Source: an uncultured Sphingomonadaceae bacterium
GTDB taxonomy: Bacteria; Pseudomonadota; Alphaproteobacteria; Sphingomonadales; Sphingomonadaceae
DNA: 64,000 nt
Direction of reading: 5' to 3'
Assembly: GCA_947501695.1 (NCBI GenBank)
Contig: CANMWO010000002.1
Span: forward strand, 496,001 to 560,000
Each line of letters opens with the position of its first letter. Within the stretch, counting starts at the first letter, position 1. The translations under genes were made by a program, and so were the position numbers. Below the pieces are notes generated by a model that searched no databases, was not told the origin of the DNA, and worked only from the letters and a program-made list of their open reading frames with translations. Shown here in pieces: positions 1 to 7,471 of the stretch.

Positions 1-539
1 CCCAGCGACTTGCCGGATACACGGCGTACCAGCTCGCCAACTGTCCAGCCAAAACTAACCATATGGTAGCCGTTGCGCGTTCCCGGTTCCCAAAAGGCTT
101 GCTCATCCTCCAGCCGTTTGACCATGTAATCCCAGTCGAGATAACCGCCCGGCTTTACCGGTTCCCGCAAGGCTGGAACCGCACTTTCATGATTAAGCAT
201 CATCTGCACGGTGGTCGTCTCTTTGCCGTTTTTGGCAAATTCCGGCCAATAGTCCGAAACCGGCGCGTGCAGTTTCAACAGGCCGCGGTCCACCAATATA
301 TGAGCGCATAAGGCGGTTGCCGCCTTGGTGCAGGAGAAGATAATTGAAATTGTGTCGCGTTCCCAAGGGGTGTTGGTCGCTGGATCAGCCATGCCGCCCC
401 AGAGATCGACGACTGTCTCGCCGTTGACGCTAACACAAACCGAAGCACCAACTTCGCCGCGCTCGGCAAAATTACGGGCGAACTCCGCCTCTACCCGTTC
501 AAATTTTGCAGAGGTTGTGCCGCCGATATTTGCCGTCAT
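1..539 (-). CDS. Serine hydrolase, beta-lactamase/class C esterase family (partial)
   Basis: The reading frame starts at an ATG at 539 (minus strand) and stays open to position 1, so only the N-terminal ~179 residues are present. The protein has no obvious signal peptide and opens with MTANIGGTTSAKFERVEAEF. It carries the S-x-x-K catalytic tetrad as SCTK at about residue 71, followed by a Tyr-containing GYHMVSFG segment in the place of the second motif. This is the layout of family VIII carboxylesterases/EstB-like proteins of the penicillin-binding beta-lactamase fold. It probably hydrolyses small esters or lactones in the cytoplasm. The substrate cannot be told from sequence. The C-terminal third lies outside the window. 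Confidence 0.8.
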   Translation of the reverse strand, partial: MTANIGGTTSAKFERVEAEFARNFAERGEVGASVCVSVNGETVVDLWGGMADPATNTPWERDTISIIFSCTKAATALCAHILVDRGLLKLHAPVSDYWPEFAKNGKETTTVQMMLNHESAVPALREPVKPGGYLDWDYMVKRLEDEQAFWEPGTRNGYHMVSFGWTVGELVRRVSGKSL

Positions 540-642
540 GTCAATGATGCCTTTGATTGCCAATAGTATCAGACGGCTTGGCTCATCTCATCAATTTTTA
601 CAACAGGATGATCTTCTGCGCGACTGAAATAGATGGCGGCGT

Positions 643-912
643 TTAAGCGACGTCTCCATCGACAGGTTCGTGCAGATCATGGCCGTCAACCTGGAGCAGC
701 CCCTCCATCACTGCGCAAGCGACCATATGGGTGCGGTTTTTTGCACGAAGCTTCAGCCGCACGTTCTCGACATGGCGGTCCACCGTCCGCGGCGCTATAT
801 CAATATGCTGCGCCACTTCCTTGGTTGACAGCCCTTGGGCGATAAACTCCAGTATCTCATGCTCTCTCAGCGTGAGCACAGGACCGCTGGTCAAACTCTT
901 TTGCTGTAACAT
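643..912 (-). CDS. Single-domain LuxR-type HTH protein
   Basis: This small protein (about 89 residues) consists almost only of a LuxR/GerE helix-turn-helix. LTLREHEILEFIAQGLSTKE and IAPRTVDRHVENVRLKL are the typical four-helix DNA-binding elements, followed by RTHMVACAV. There is no receiver or ligand-binding domain, so it would act as an orphan DNA-binding protein or be controlled by expression level. I place the start at the ATG at 912. A GTG at 915 is directly upstream, and neither has a strong ribosome binding site. It is about three quarters identical over 61 residues (counted by eye) to the protein at 5924-6202. It is divergent from the Crp/Fnr gene, with a 530-base shared upstream region. 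Confidence 0.75.
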   Translation of the reverse strand: MLQQKSLTSGPVLTLREHEILEFIAQGLSTKEVAQHIDIAPRTVDRHVENVRLKLRAKNRTHMVACAVMEGLLQVDGHDLHEPVDGDVA

Positions 913-1232
913 CACGAGGCTTACCTTCTATAGTATCGGACAGGTTACAAAACCTGCCGACGAACAAATGCCCCCATTTGTCTCTGTCCTATGGCTGCCA
1001 GCAATAATAACCCTGTGCGCTGGCACGCACATAGTGCGGTCCTGAAAGACCTATTCATTTGATTGTTGGTGGTTCCCTCCCCAACAACTCGTCGCATCAC
1101 ATATATCGTCGTAACATTGTCCTCCGACGATGTGCATTCTTTTACCTGCTTAGTACCGGTTGGAGATAGGATAAAAACGTCCATACCAACCGCTTGTATT
1201 TACAGTAATTTACATCTTATGTCCAATCCATC

Positions 1233-1244
1233 GGTAAATTTACC
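1233..1244. promoter_or_regulatory. Palindrome GGTAAATTTACC
   Basis: A perfect 12-base palindrome with the core GTAAATTTAC. The same core occurs in the 14-base palindrome at 21850-21863 upstream of the FecI-type sigma gene, and a shorter GTAATTTAC lies at 1205-1213. It may be a shared operator. The cognate regulator is unknown. Confidence 0.35.
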
Positions 1245-1371
1245 TAGTAAAAACTACCACGCAAAATCGCTTGGGAAACAGAACAGGCGAATCGCTGGAT
1301 AGACCAAATTCGGTCTCCTGCCCTACATAACGCTCACAAAACAAAAACAAGGTCGCATCTGAGGCCGGGTT

Positions 1372-1388
1372 GATATTCTGGGAATATC
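1372..1388. promoter_or_regulatory. Inverted repeat GATATTC-N3-GAATATC upstream of crp-like gene
   Basis: A perfect 7-3-7 inverted repeat about 55 bases before the start of the Crp/Fnr-type gene. Its position suits an autoregulatory site. It does not match the classical FNR/FixK TTGAT-N4-ATCAA spacing, so the link to the adjacent regulator is only inferred. Confidence 0.4.
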
Positions 1389-1442
1389 GGTCCGGAACAT
1401 AGGAAAAAGGGTCGTGCTGAGGTCTTAGAGGAGACAGCACGG

Positions 1443-2159
1443 ATGCAATCGCTATTAACCGCACCTGCCATGATGCAGGGGCTTCATTCAAACTTGCGCT
1501 CGACCACTTTACGGTTTCGCGCAGGTCAATTAATCTTCGACGAAGGACAGAAAGCCAGCCGCTGGTATGAAGTGGTGCAGGGCACCGTTCGTACGTGCCG
1601 CTTCCATATGGATGGCCACCGGCATCTGACCGGGTTTTTCTTCAGCGGCGACGTTTTCGGCGCCGACTATGGTACCTATGGGACAGCTGCAGAGGCTGTA
1701 ACAGACGTCGTCGTGCGCTGTTATCGGGTCGGAGATATTACACAGGATTCGACGCCAAAGCCGCAGCTGGATGAGGCCGTTTCGATATTGTTTCGCGCCA
1801 TGTCGACAGCACAACGCTATCTGTTCATCATGGGCCACCGGACCGCGACCGAAAAGCTAGCGGCCTTTCTACTCTGTCTGAAACAGCAAGCCAATGACGA
1901 TCCCAACATCTTTGTTCCGATGTCGCGGAGCGACATTGCGGATTTCCTCGGTCTAACGGTTCATACAGTCAGTCGGACTTTTACGGATCTGGCGCGCCGC
2001 GGTCTGATCGAGGTCAATGGGCGAGATTCTGTCATCATTACTGACAATGCCGGATTGTGCCGCCTCGCCGGTGAGTATCAGGACGGTCTGGCGCCTAACG
2101 CCGATGCCGACATCCATCCCGCAGCAGATTTTTGCCTCGGCGAATTATCCGCCGCTTAG
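1443..2159 (+). CDS. Crp/Fnr-family transcriptional regulator
   Basis: A 238-residue protein with an N-terminal cyclic-nucleotide-binding-like beta-roll (about residues 20-130). A linking helix follows, then a C-terminal winged helix-turn-helix with SRSDIADFLGLTVHTVSRTF near residues 162-181, the typical FNR/FixK recognition helix region. The N-terminal cysteine cluster of oxygen-sensing FNR is absent, so it is closer to FixK/Dnr-like members that sense by expression level or another ligand. The start ATG at 1443 has GAGGAG nine bases upstream. The gene ends 36 bases before the coiled-coil/beta-barrel gene and is probably cotranscribed with it. Confidence 0.85.
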   Translation: MQSLLTAPAMMQGLHSNLRSTTLRFRAGQLIFDEGQKASRWYEVVQGTVRTCRFHMDGHRHLTGFFFSGDVFGADYGTYGTAAEAVTDVVVRCYRVGDITQDSTPKPQLDEAVSILFRAMSTAQRYLFIMGHRTATEKLAAFLLCLKQQANDDPNIFVPMSRSDIADFLGLTVHTVSRTFTDLARRGLIEVNGRDSVIITDNAGLCRLAGEYQDGLAPNADADIHPAADFCLGELSAA

Positions 2160-2195
2160 AAATTTCGCATGTTCAAGCATGTCTGGAGAAAACTC

Positions 2196-3695
2196 ATGAC
2201 CATCAACCACCTCAATCCACTCACGACCATTATTGCCCTTCCGGTCGCCGCATTTTACGGCGGTCCGGCAGCGGCCACCACGGACGCCGATCAAATCCGG
2301 CCGGCACCCCCGCTCAATGCAACTGAGGCCGAAGCGGAAACAGCCCGAATTATGGCCCGGTTGCGCGCCGTTCGATCGCCAGCTTTGCCGCAAGCAGCTG
2401 AATCGGAAACGCCACCTGTCAATCTGGCGATTGTGCCGCCCGCACAGCCACCAAAGAATGTAACGGATCAGGAAACGACCAATATCACCGCTGCCCTGCA
2501 AGCGATACAGTCCGAACTTTCGGAGCAAAAAAACCTGATCGCCAGTCAAAACGCGCTCATCCAGTCGCAAAATGACAAGATCCAACAGCTGGAGTTACAC
2601 AACCAACTGGTGCGCGCAGCCGCCCCGGTTGAAACGCCCTTTGCTCTGTCACAGATGCGCGGTGCGGGTATCCAGCGCAGTCAGGTAGAGACAGCCTCTG
2701 TCCAGATAGGAACGACGCCGGATGACGAACTGACGATGCCGGATGGCCCGGTTGGTGAAGCACCACCGGAGGCCAATAATATCGAACAAAAAGTCGAGGC
2801 GGTACCGGAAGGCCAAGGCGTACTGACACCGCGTGGACAATTCGTACTGGACCCCTCGATTGAATATACGCGCTCATCGACCAACCGGCTGGTCTTCCGG
2901 GGTATCGAGCTTATTCCAGGCATTCAGATTGGTGCGATTGAAGCCAGCGATGCGGATCGCGATACCGTTGTAGCAACATTTGCAATGCGCTATGGCCTGA
3001 CCAACCGCTTAGAAATCGAAGGCCGGATCCCTCTACTCCATCGAAAGGACCGGATTCAGGTTGTCCAGCAACGCGAAGAACAGATTACACGGGAAGTGGG
3101 TCTGGAAGAAACCGGTATAGGAGATGCCGAGATCTCGCTGCGTTACCAGTTAAATCGACCCAAACCGCAGAGTCCGATCTGGGTTGCTGGCCTGCGCGTC
3201 AAAACCGATACCGGCAGCAGTCCCTTTGAAATTCCGTTCGACGAATTTGGTGTCGCAACCGGCCTTGCCACAGGTTCCGGCTTCTGGGGCGTTCAACCTA
3301 GCATCAGTTTTCTGCTGCCCTCTGATCCTGTCGTAATCTATGGTGGGACTGGGTATTTGTGGAATATCGAGCGCAATATCGACAGGATTGTCGGCGATGT
3401 CCCGGTCGGTAAAGTCGATCCTGGCGATGCGATTAATGCCAGTGTCGGCTTTGGTTTTGCACTCAACCCGCGCTTTTCCTTTTCTCTAGGCTATCGCCAC
3501 AATTATATTTTCTCGACCAAAACCCAGCTCGGCGACACGCTGCAGGAAAGCAATGACATTCAAGTCGGATCGCTTAACTTTGGCATGTCTTATCGCCTAA
3601 GCGAAAAGCAATCGCTGAACCTCGGCTTCCAATTTGGTGTGACCGAAGATGCACCGGATGTTAGCATCGTTGCGCGGATTCCGCTGCGCTTTTAA
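2196..3695 (+). CDS. Outer-membrane beta-barrel protein with N-terminal coiled coil (FapF-like candidate / PF13557-like transporter)
   Basis: I choose the ATG at 2196 because GGAGA lies six bases upstream; an in-frame ATG at 2169 has no such site. The 499-residue protein has a signal-like hydrophobic segment (LTTIIALPVAAFYGGPAAA) and a Pro/Ala-rich stretch. A heptad-like Gln/Leu-rich coiled coil follows at about residues 90-140 (ITAALQAIQSELSEQKNLIA and onward). A linker leads to a beta-barrel from about 211 to the end, closing with a terminal Phe. Such barrels are often annotated as phenol-degradation 'MetA' family or simply transporter. A coiled coil in front of a barrel is also the architecture of FapF, the amyloid-exporting pore of Pseudomonas. 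The homology to FapF is an inference from layout and from the C39/GG-leader block at 11.8-14.2 kb. Confidence 0.65.
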   Translation: MTINHLNPLTTIIALPVAAFYGGPAAATTDADQIRPAPPLNATEAEAETARIMARLRAVRSPALPQAAESETPPVNLAIVPPAQPPKNVTDQETTNITAALQAIQSELSEQKNLIASQNALIQSQNDKIQQLELHNQLVRAAAPVETPFALSQMRGAGIQRSQVETASVQIGTTPDDELTMPDGPVGEAPPEANNIEQKVEAVPEGQGVLTPRGQFVLDPSIEYTRSSTNRLVFRGIELIPGIQIGAIEASDADRDTVVATFAMRYGLTNRLEIEGRIPLLHRKDRIQVVQQREEQITREVGLEETGIGDAEISLRYQLNRPKPQSPIWVAGLRVKTDTGSSPFEIPFDEFGVATGLATGSGFWGVQPSISFLLPSDPVVIYGGTGYLWNIERNIDRIVGDVPVGKVDPGDAINASVGFGFALNPRFSFSLGYRHNYIFSTKTQLGDTLQESNDIQVGSLNFGMSYRLSEKQSLNLGFQFGVTEDAPDVSIVARIPLRF

Positions 3696-3709
3696 CTTTA
3701 CAACTTACG

Positions 3710-3754
3710 GCAAAAGGGGGTGACGAAGCTTACAATGTGAGCTCACCCTTTTTG
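3710..3754. terminator. Hairpin between convergent genes, possible bidirectional terminator
   Basis: GCAAAAGGGGGTGA (3710-3723) pairs imperfectly with TCACCCTTTTTGC (from 3743). It sits between the stop of the barrel gene (3695) and the stop of the BTAD-hydrolase gene (3758). A/T runs are on both sides of the stem, so it could work in both directions. Confidence 0.5.
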
Positions 3755-3757
3755 CGC

Positions 3758-5173
3758 TTAAGCGGTCTTTATGCTTTGATCCGTATCGCTCGACAGAAAC
3801 TGTCGGACATGGGCAACAAATAGTTCAGAGCTATGCTCTCGCCCCAGCAAGAGATGATTGTCTGTCGGCAAGGTAACGAATTCCGCTCCGCTGATCTGAC
3901 TGGCAAGTTCCGCTCCTTTTACCACAGGAACCCGTTGGTCACCGCGCGCATGCATCACCAAAGTCGGACATTTTATGGAGCTCAGGCGATGGCGCACATC
4001 TATTTCGGCAAAGATTTCGAGAAAACGGGCGGCATTGGCCGGAGAGACGGTTTTTCGCTGAAATTCATCAAAGGCCGCTCTTTCTGCTTCTGTTGCGCCT
4101 GGAATAAGAGCACGGGAGAACAGATTACGATAGCTGGAATCGTCACGGCCCCAACCATTTGCCACCAGAGTGATCAGCGCCTCTCTTTCCTCCCGCGATT
4201 CTTCGTCGCCATCGACACGCCAACCCGCTGCATAGCCACCCCATAAGATCAAGTGACTGACGCGACCCGGGTTCCGCGCCGCATATTCAATCGCGACGGC
4301 CGCCCCTTGTGATATGCCGAGCAGAGGAAATCGCTCGACCCGGCTTTGTTCGACCACGCTTTCCAGATCGGTCACGAAAGCGTCAAACCCGAGGTCAACC
4401 AATTCCCAGTCTGACATCCCGTTACCGCGTTCATCATAGCGAATAAGACAATGATCGCGCGCCAATTCCTGAAACAAGGGTGACCAGACTTCACTGTCCC
4501 AATCCAGTTCGAGATGGTTCATCCAATTGGCTGCTTTCAGCAAAGGCGGACCCGTTCCGATGCGGGCCCAAGCGATGCGCGTTCCATCCTTCGCTCCTGT
4601 AAAACCGATTTTTTGCCGCGCAAGATGGAGCTGACCTGGTCGATCAAGCGGCGAGCCAGCCCTCGCTCCTAAATCCGGTAAAAGCCGCGCGCGCAATGTT
4701 TCCGCTTCCTCACGCATCGCCACGAGCCAAGCCTGATAATGGGCGTGATCCGGCAGGTCGAGCCCCGCCAGTAAGGGTTGATCAAGAGCAGCTCGCGATT
4801 CCGCAAAATCTGGTCCCGTTAGCTCTTCATCCCGCTGCGCACGGTCCGTTAGATTCGTATAGTCGACCTTCGCCGCAACTGGTTCGAAGCGAACCCATTC
4901 CCTATCCGCCACGATCCGCTCTGCCCCTGTATCGTTGAGCAACCGGCGTAATTTCCAGATTGCGGACCGTAACGCTCCTTTTGGATCGTCCGGCCCCTCC
5001 CAGAACAGGTCGCACAGCCTCTCACGATGCTGCGGTTTTTTCGTCAACAAAAGAAATGCCAGCATCGCCCGCGCCTTGCGGGATGCAGGTAACTTAACGG
5101 GATGGCCGGCACGGCGCACAGATAAGCCGCCTAAAACACCGATTTCCAAGTCAATCATGGTTTCAATACTCAC
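3758..5173 (-). CDS. BTAD/SARP-like DNA-binding domain fused to an alpha/beta hydrolase
   Basis: The 471-residue protein combines two folds. Residues 1-155 are an OmpR/SARP-type winged helix plus start of a bacterial transcriptional activation domain: LGGLSVRRAGHPVKLPASRK, then LRSAIWKLRRLL. From about residue 185 there is a complete alpha/beta hydrolase with nucleophile elbow G-I-S-Q-G near residue 288, an acid in HARGDQRVP, and a catalytic His in TDNHLL. The oxyanion region reads TGPPLLKAANWMNHLELDW. A SARP domain joined to a hydrolase suggests a one-component regulator whose hydrolase part binds or cleaves a small ester or lactone signal. The in-frame Met at residue 6 is an alternative start. 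The gene diverges from urcA. Confidence 0.8.
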   Translation of the reverse strand: MSIETMIDLEIGVLGGLSVRRAGHPVKLPASRKARAMLAFLLLTKKPQHRERLCDLFWEGPDDPKGALRSAIWKLRRLLNDTGAERIVADREWVRFEPVAAKVDYTNLTDRAQRDEELTGPDFAESRAALDQPLLAGLDLPDHAHYQAWLVAMREEAETLRARLLPDLGARAGSPLDRPGQLHLARQKIGFTGAKDGTRIAWARIGTGPPLLKAANWMNHLELDWDSEVWSPLFQELARDHCLIRYDERGNGMSDWELVDLGFDAFVTDLESVVEQSRVERFPLLGISQGAAVAIEYAARNPGRVSHLILWGGYAAGWRVDGDEESREEREALITLVANGWGRDDSSYRNLFSRALIPGATEAERAAFDEFQRKTVSPANAARFLEIFAEIDVRHRLSSIKCPTLVMHARGDQRVPVVKGAELASQISGAEFVTLPTDNHLLLGREHSSELFVAHVRQFLSSDTDQSIKTA

Positions 5174-5375
5174 TAGCCCCGCGAGTCATTTGGATATTTT
5201 TTGGCAGTTCATGGTCGCAGCCACCCCTGTGGCCGACGCATATTTTAACCCCATCGCATCAAAAAACAACGGAAATGAAATGCTCCTGAACATGCTGCGT
5301 AACACGCAGAGCCATCAAAGGAGTGCCGCTTGTTGAGAGCATATTCAACACCCCGATGAATAGAAGGAATCGATA
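5174..5375. promoter_or_regulatory. Divergent intergenic region (BTAD-hydrolase / urcA)
   Basis: Two hundred bases between divergent genes, presumably with promoters for both. The only element I can point to is AAGGA at 5364-5368, seven bases before the urcA ATG. Confidence 0.4.
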
Positions 5376-5696
5376 ATGTTGCCCCTACCAAACATGGTTA
5401 GACGACGACGAAGACAAGGATCACTTATAGGCTGTGCCGTTCTAGCGACGATAACGCTCGTGACCGCCATTGTTGCTATTATACCATCCGCAGCATCTGC
5501 AAAAAATTATCAAATCAACACCCAATTGGTACGCCACGATGACCTGAATCTGGCCAACCCAAAAGATGTCGACAAGCTTCACCGCAGGGTGAGTCGGGCA
5601 GCGAAGAACCTATGCTCGCTGCCCGGCATCGCCTCCCATTTTTTGAAACGCGATATCAACGACTGTATCGAAGAGACCCGGGCAAAGGCTCTCTAA
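5376..5696 (+). CDS. UrcA family protein
   Basis: A 106-residue secreted protein. A basic N-terminus (VRRRRRQG) and a hydrophobic stretch end at SAASA, a probable signal peptide. The mature part has the UrcA pattern: Q-L-V-R-H-D-D-L-N-L-A-N-P-K-D-V-D, then LHRRVSRAAKNLC and a C-terminal CIEETRAKAL with two conserved cysteines. UrcA proteins are common small envelope proteins in Sphingomonadales and Caulobacterales with no established function. The start is supported by AAGGA seven bases upstream. A strong terminator lies about 130 bases downstream. Confidence 0.85.
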   Translation: MLPLPNMVRRRRRQGSLIGCAVLATITLVTAIVAIIPSAASAKNYQINTQLVRHDDLNLANPKDVDKLHRRVSRAAKNLCSLPGIASHFLKRDINDCIEETRAKAL

Positions 5697-5828
5697 TATC
5701 TTGAACAAAAGATTGCAGTAGTGAGCGCGGAGACGCGGCCCAAAAATTGAGTTTAATTTTATCACAGGACCCACACGACCCGACGACCTCCCGCGAGAAG
5801 AAACATCCTCAGTGTTTGCTCTCGCAAA

Positions 5829-5864
5829 CTGGGGCTGCACAAAAGTGCGGCCCCCAATTTTTTT
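5829..5864 (+). terminator. Rho-independent terminator
   Basis: Stem TGGGGCTGCAC / GTGCGGCCCCCA with an AAAA loop, followed by seven T residues. It ends the urcA transcript and precedes the next gene by 60 bases. Confidence 0.8.
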
Positions 5865-5923
5865 AAAAATAATCCCAATTCTGCCGCGCTTTGCCGCGCA
5901 GATATTTCGAAAAGGATATTTTC

Positions 5924-6202
5924 ATGACGGGACAACCGCTGGCTTTGATCAATGATCCGATACTCACACATAGAGAAATAGAGATACTGGAATATGTTAC
6001 GCTGGGGTTATCTGCCAAGGAAGTCGCCCGCCATATCAAAATATCTCCGCGCACCGTTGATCGACACGTGGAAAGCGCGAGGCTGAAACTGCGCGCGAGA
6101 AACCGAACCCACATGGTCGCTTGTGCGGTTAAGGCAGGATTTTTAACGTTGAATGCGGACGGAATTCAAAGGATATTCAAGCTGAATTCTAGCCAAACAT
6201 AG
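5924..6202 (+). CDS. Single-domain LuxR-type HTH protein (paralogue of 643-912)
   Basis: Start ATG at 5924, chosen because AAGGA lies seven bases upstream; a TTG at 5891 is less likely. The 92-residue product is a lone LuxR/GerE DNA-binding domain, with LTHREIEILEYVTLGLSAKE and ISPRTVDRHVESARLKLRAR and no sensory domain. About three quarters of the 61 core residues match the protein encoded at 643-912, including the RTHMVACAV tail, so the two probably recognise similar DNA. It lies between urcA and a larger LuxR-type regulator and may form a regulatory trio with them. Confidence 0.75.
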   Translation: MTGQPLALINDPILTHREIEILEYVTLGLSAKEVARHIKISPRTVDRHVESARLKLRARNRTHMVACAVKAGFLTLNADGIQRIFKLNSSQT

Positions 6203-6421
6203 AGCCCGCTCTTGGACCAAAACAGATCATCCAGAACTACATTAGGTCAGGTTTATCCTTCTATAGGATTTCCCACTCTGCGATCACTTTTTTCTAATCC
6301 ATCGCATTGCCAATATTGAGAGTTGATTTTTTATCATGAAAGTAGCTTCTTTACCCATAAATTGATCCAAAGAGGGCAAAATGCCTCAGACGATCATTTT
6401 TCTTCGGGAGAGGAGCTTCAG

Positions 6422-7240
6422 GTGGCGAACACGCCGGCGGAATCATATGAGTTTGAGAGCAGCACCAATTTGGAAGAGCTACTCGAACGCGTTTCCATTC
6501 GGAATCCCGAGGATATCCGCAAAGCTGCCTATAATCTTGAGGACATATCGCGAAAGCGGGGGTTCAGGGTTGCTCTTTGCGCCGACATATCATCGGGAAA
6601 ACTGATGAAAGATGCTGAAGGCAATTGTCTGAATTCGGACATTTTTGGCTGGGTAAAAAGAAACGAACGGTGGTGGGAGGATCCTCGCTATGCGCTTCAT
6701 TCCCCTATTCCGCGCGCTTGTCGATATGAAGGCGAACCCTTCTGGTGCGATGAGAACGGTTTTAATGGCCATACGCACAACGCTTTTCTCAACGAGATTG
6801 ATCTAACAACCTATTTTACGGATGTGGCAAAAAGCTACCGTCAAATGATCATCGTCCCAATACATCTTCCTTTCGGACAGATTTCAGCAAATAGCTTTCC
6901 CTACACCGGACCGAAGATTGATGATTTTGGTATAATATTTTCCAAGACTAGCTTTCTGCTGGGCGCACTAACGCGGCGTTTCATTTCCGGATATGTATCG
7001 GTAGCAGCGCAATCCAATATCATTCCATCTGATTGCGGCCTGTCTAAACGAGAGGCAGAGTGTATCAAATGGGCATCTATTGGCAAAACAGATGAAGAAA
7101 TCGGCGCGATAATGTCGGTTTGCCGCTCAACCGTTCGGTACCATATCAAACGCGCTAGTGAGAAACTCGGATCGGTTAACCGAACACAAACCGTCTTCAA
7201 AGCAACCCAGCTCGGATATCTGGGCGCCAGTCGCTGGTAG
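6422..7240 (+). CDS. LuxR-family regulator with N-terminal sensory domain
   Basis: I place the start at GTG 6422, which has AGGAG six bases upstream; an in-frame TTG at 6323 lacks one. The product is about 272 residues. The first ~190 residues look like an autoinducer-binding-type domain with many aromatic residues (NERWWEDPRYAL, GEPFWCDENGF). The C-terminal 65 residues are a LuxR helix-turn-helix (LSKREAECIKWASIGKTDEE, STVRYHIKRASEKLG, NRTQTVFKATQLGYL). No luxI-type synthase is visible nearby, so it would be a LuxR solo. It is followed by a TonB receptor gene that may be its target. Confidence 0.75.
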   Translation: MANTPAESYEFESSTNLEELLERVSIRNPEDIRKAAYNLEDISRKRGFRVALCADISSGKLMKDAEGNCLNSDIFGWVKRNERWWEDPRYALHSPIPRACRYEGEPFWCDENGFNGHTHNAFLNEIDLTTYFTDVAKSYRQMIIVPIHLPFGQISANSFPYTGPKIDDFGIIFSKTSFLLGALTRRFISGYVSVAAQSNIIPSDCGLSKREAECIKWASIGKTDEEIGAIMSVCRSTVRYHIKRASEKLGSVNRTQTVFKATQLGYLGASRW

Positions 7241-7471
7241 TCAAAAACGGAGAGCCGACCCGCTACCGCTAAACATCGCTCCGTTACCTAATTTTGTCAT
7301 AAAATTTCTTATAGAACATAGGCTTATGCCTCAATTCTCGACTTCTTGTCCTTTTGGTTAGTTGAGTAAGACGTAGCGTCACCTAGACTGGCGCATCAAT
7401 CAAGTCGGAAAACCGTCTAACAAAGAGGATGCGCATAACCCCATCAGGTCAGCGCAATGAGGGAGAGGAAT

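Larger units (their letters stand above)
916..1442. other. Intergenic regulatory region between divergent luxR-like and crp-like genes
   Basis: This is 527 bases with no convincing gene; the short frames here lack ribosome binding sites and family resemblance. It holds three dyad elements: GTAATTTAC at 1205-1213, GGTAAATTTACC at 1233-1244, and GATATTC-TGG-GAATATC at 1372-1388. The crp-like gene has GAGGAG at 1428-1433, nine bases before its ATG. The length and dyads suggest control of both flanking regulators. Confidence 0.5.

Noticed and set aside
7261-7456. TTGTCA followed by a weak -10 as a promoter of the LuxR-adjacent TonB receptor
   Set aside because: The TTGTCA near 7278 is not in a palindrome and the -10 (CATAGG at 17 bases) is poor; not evidence for the LacI regulon.
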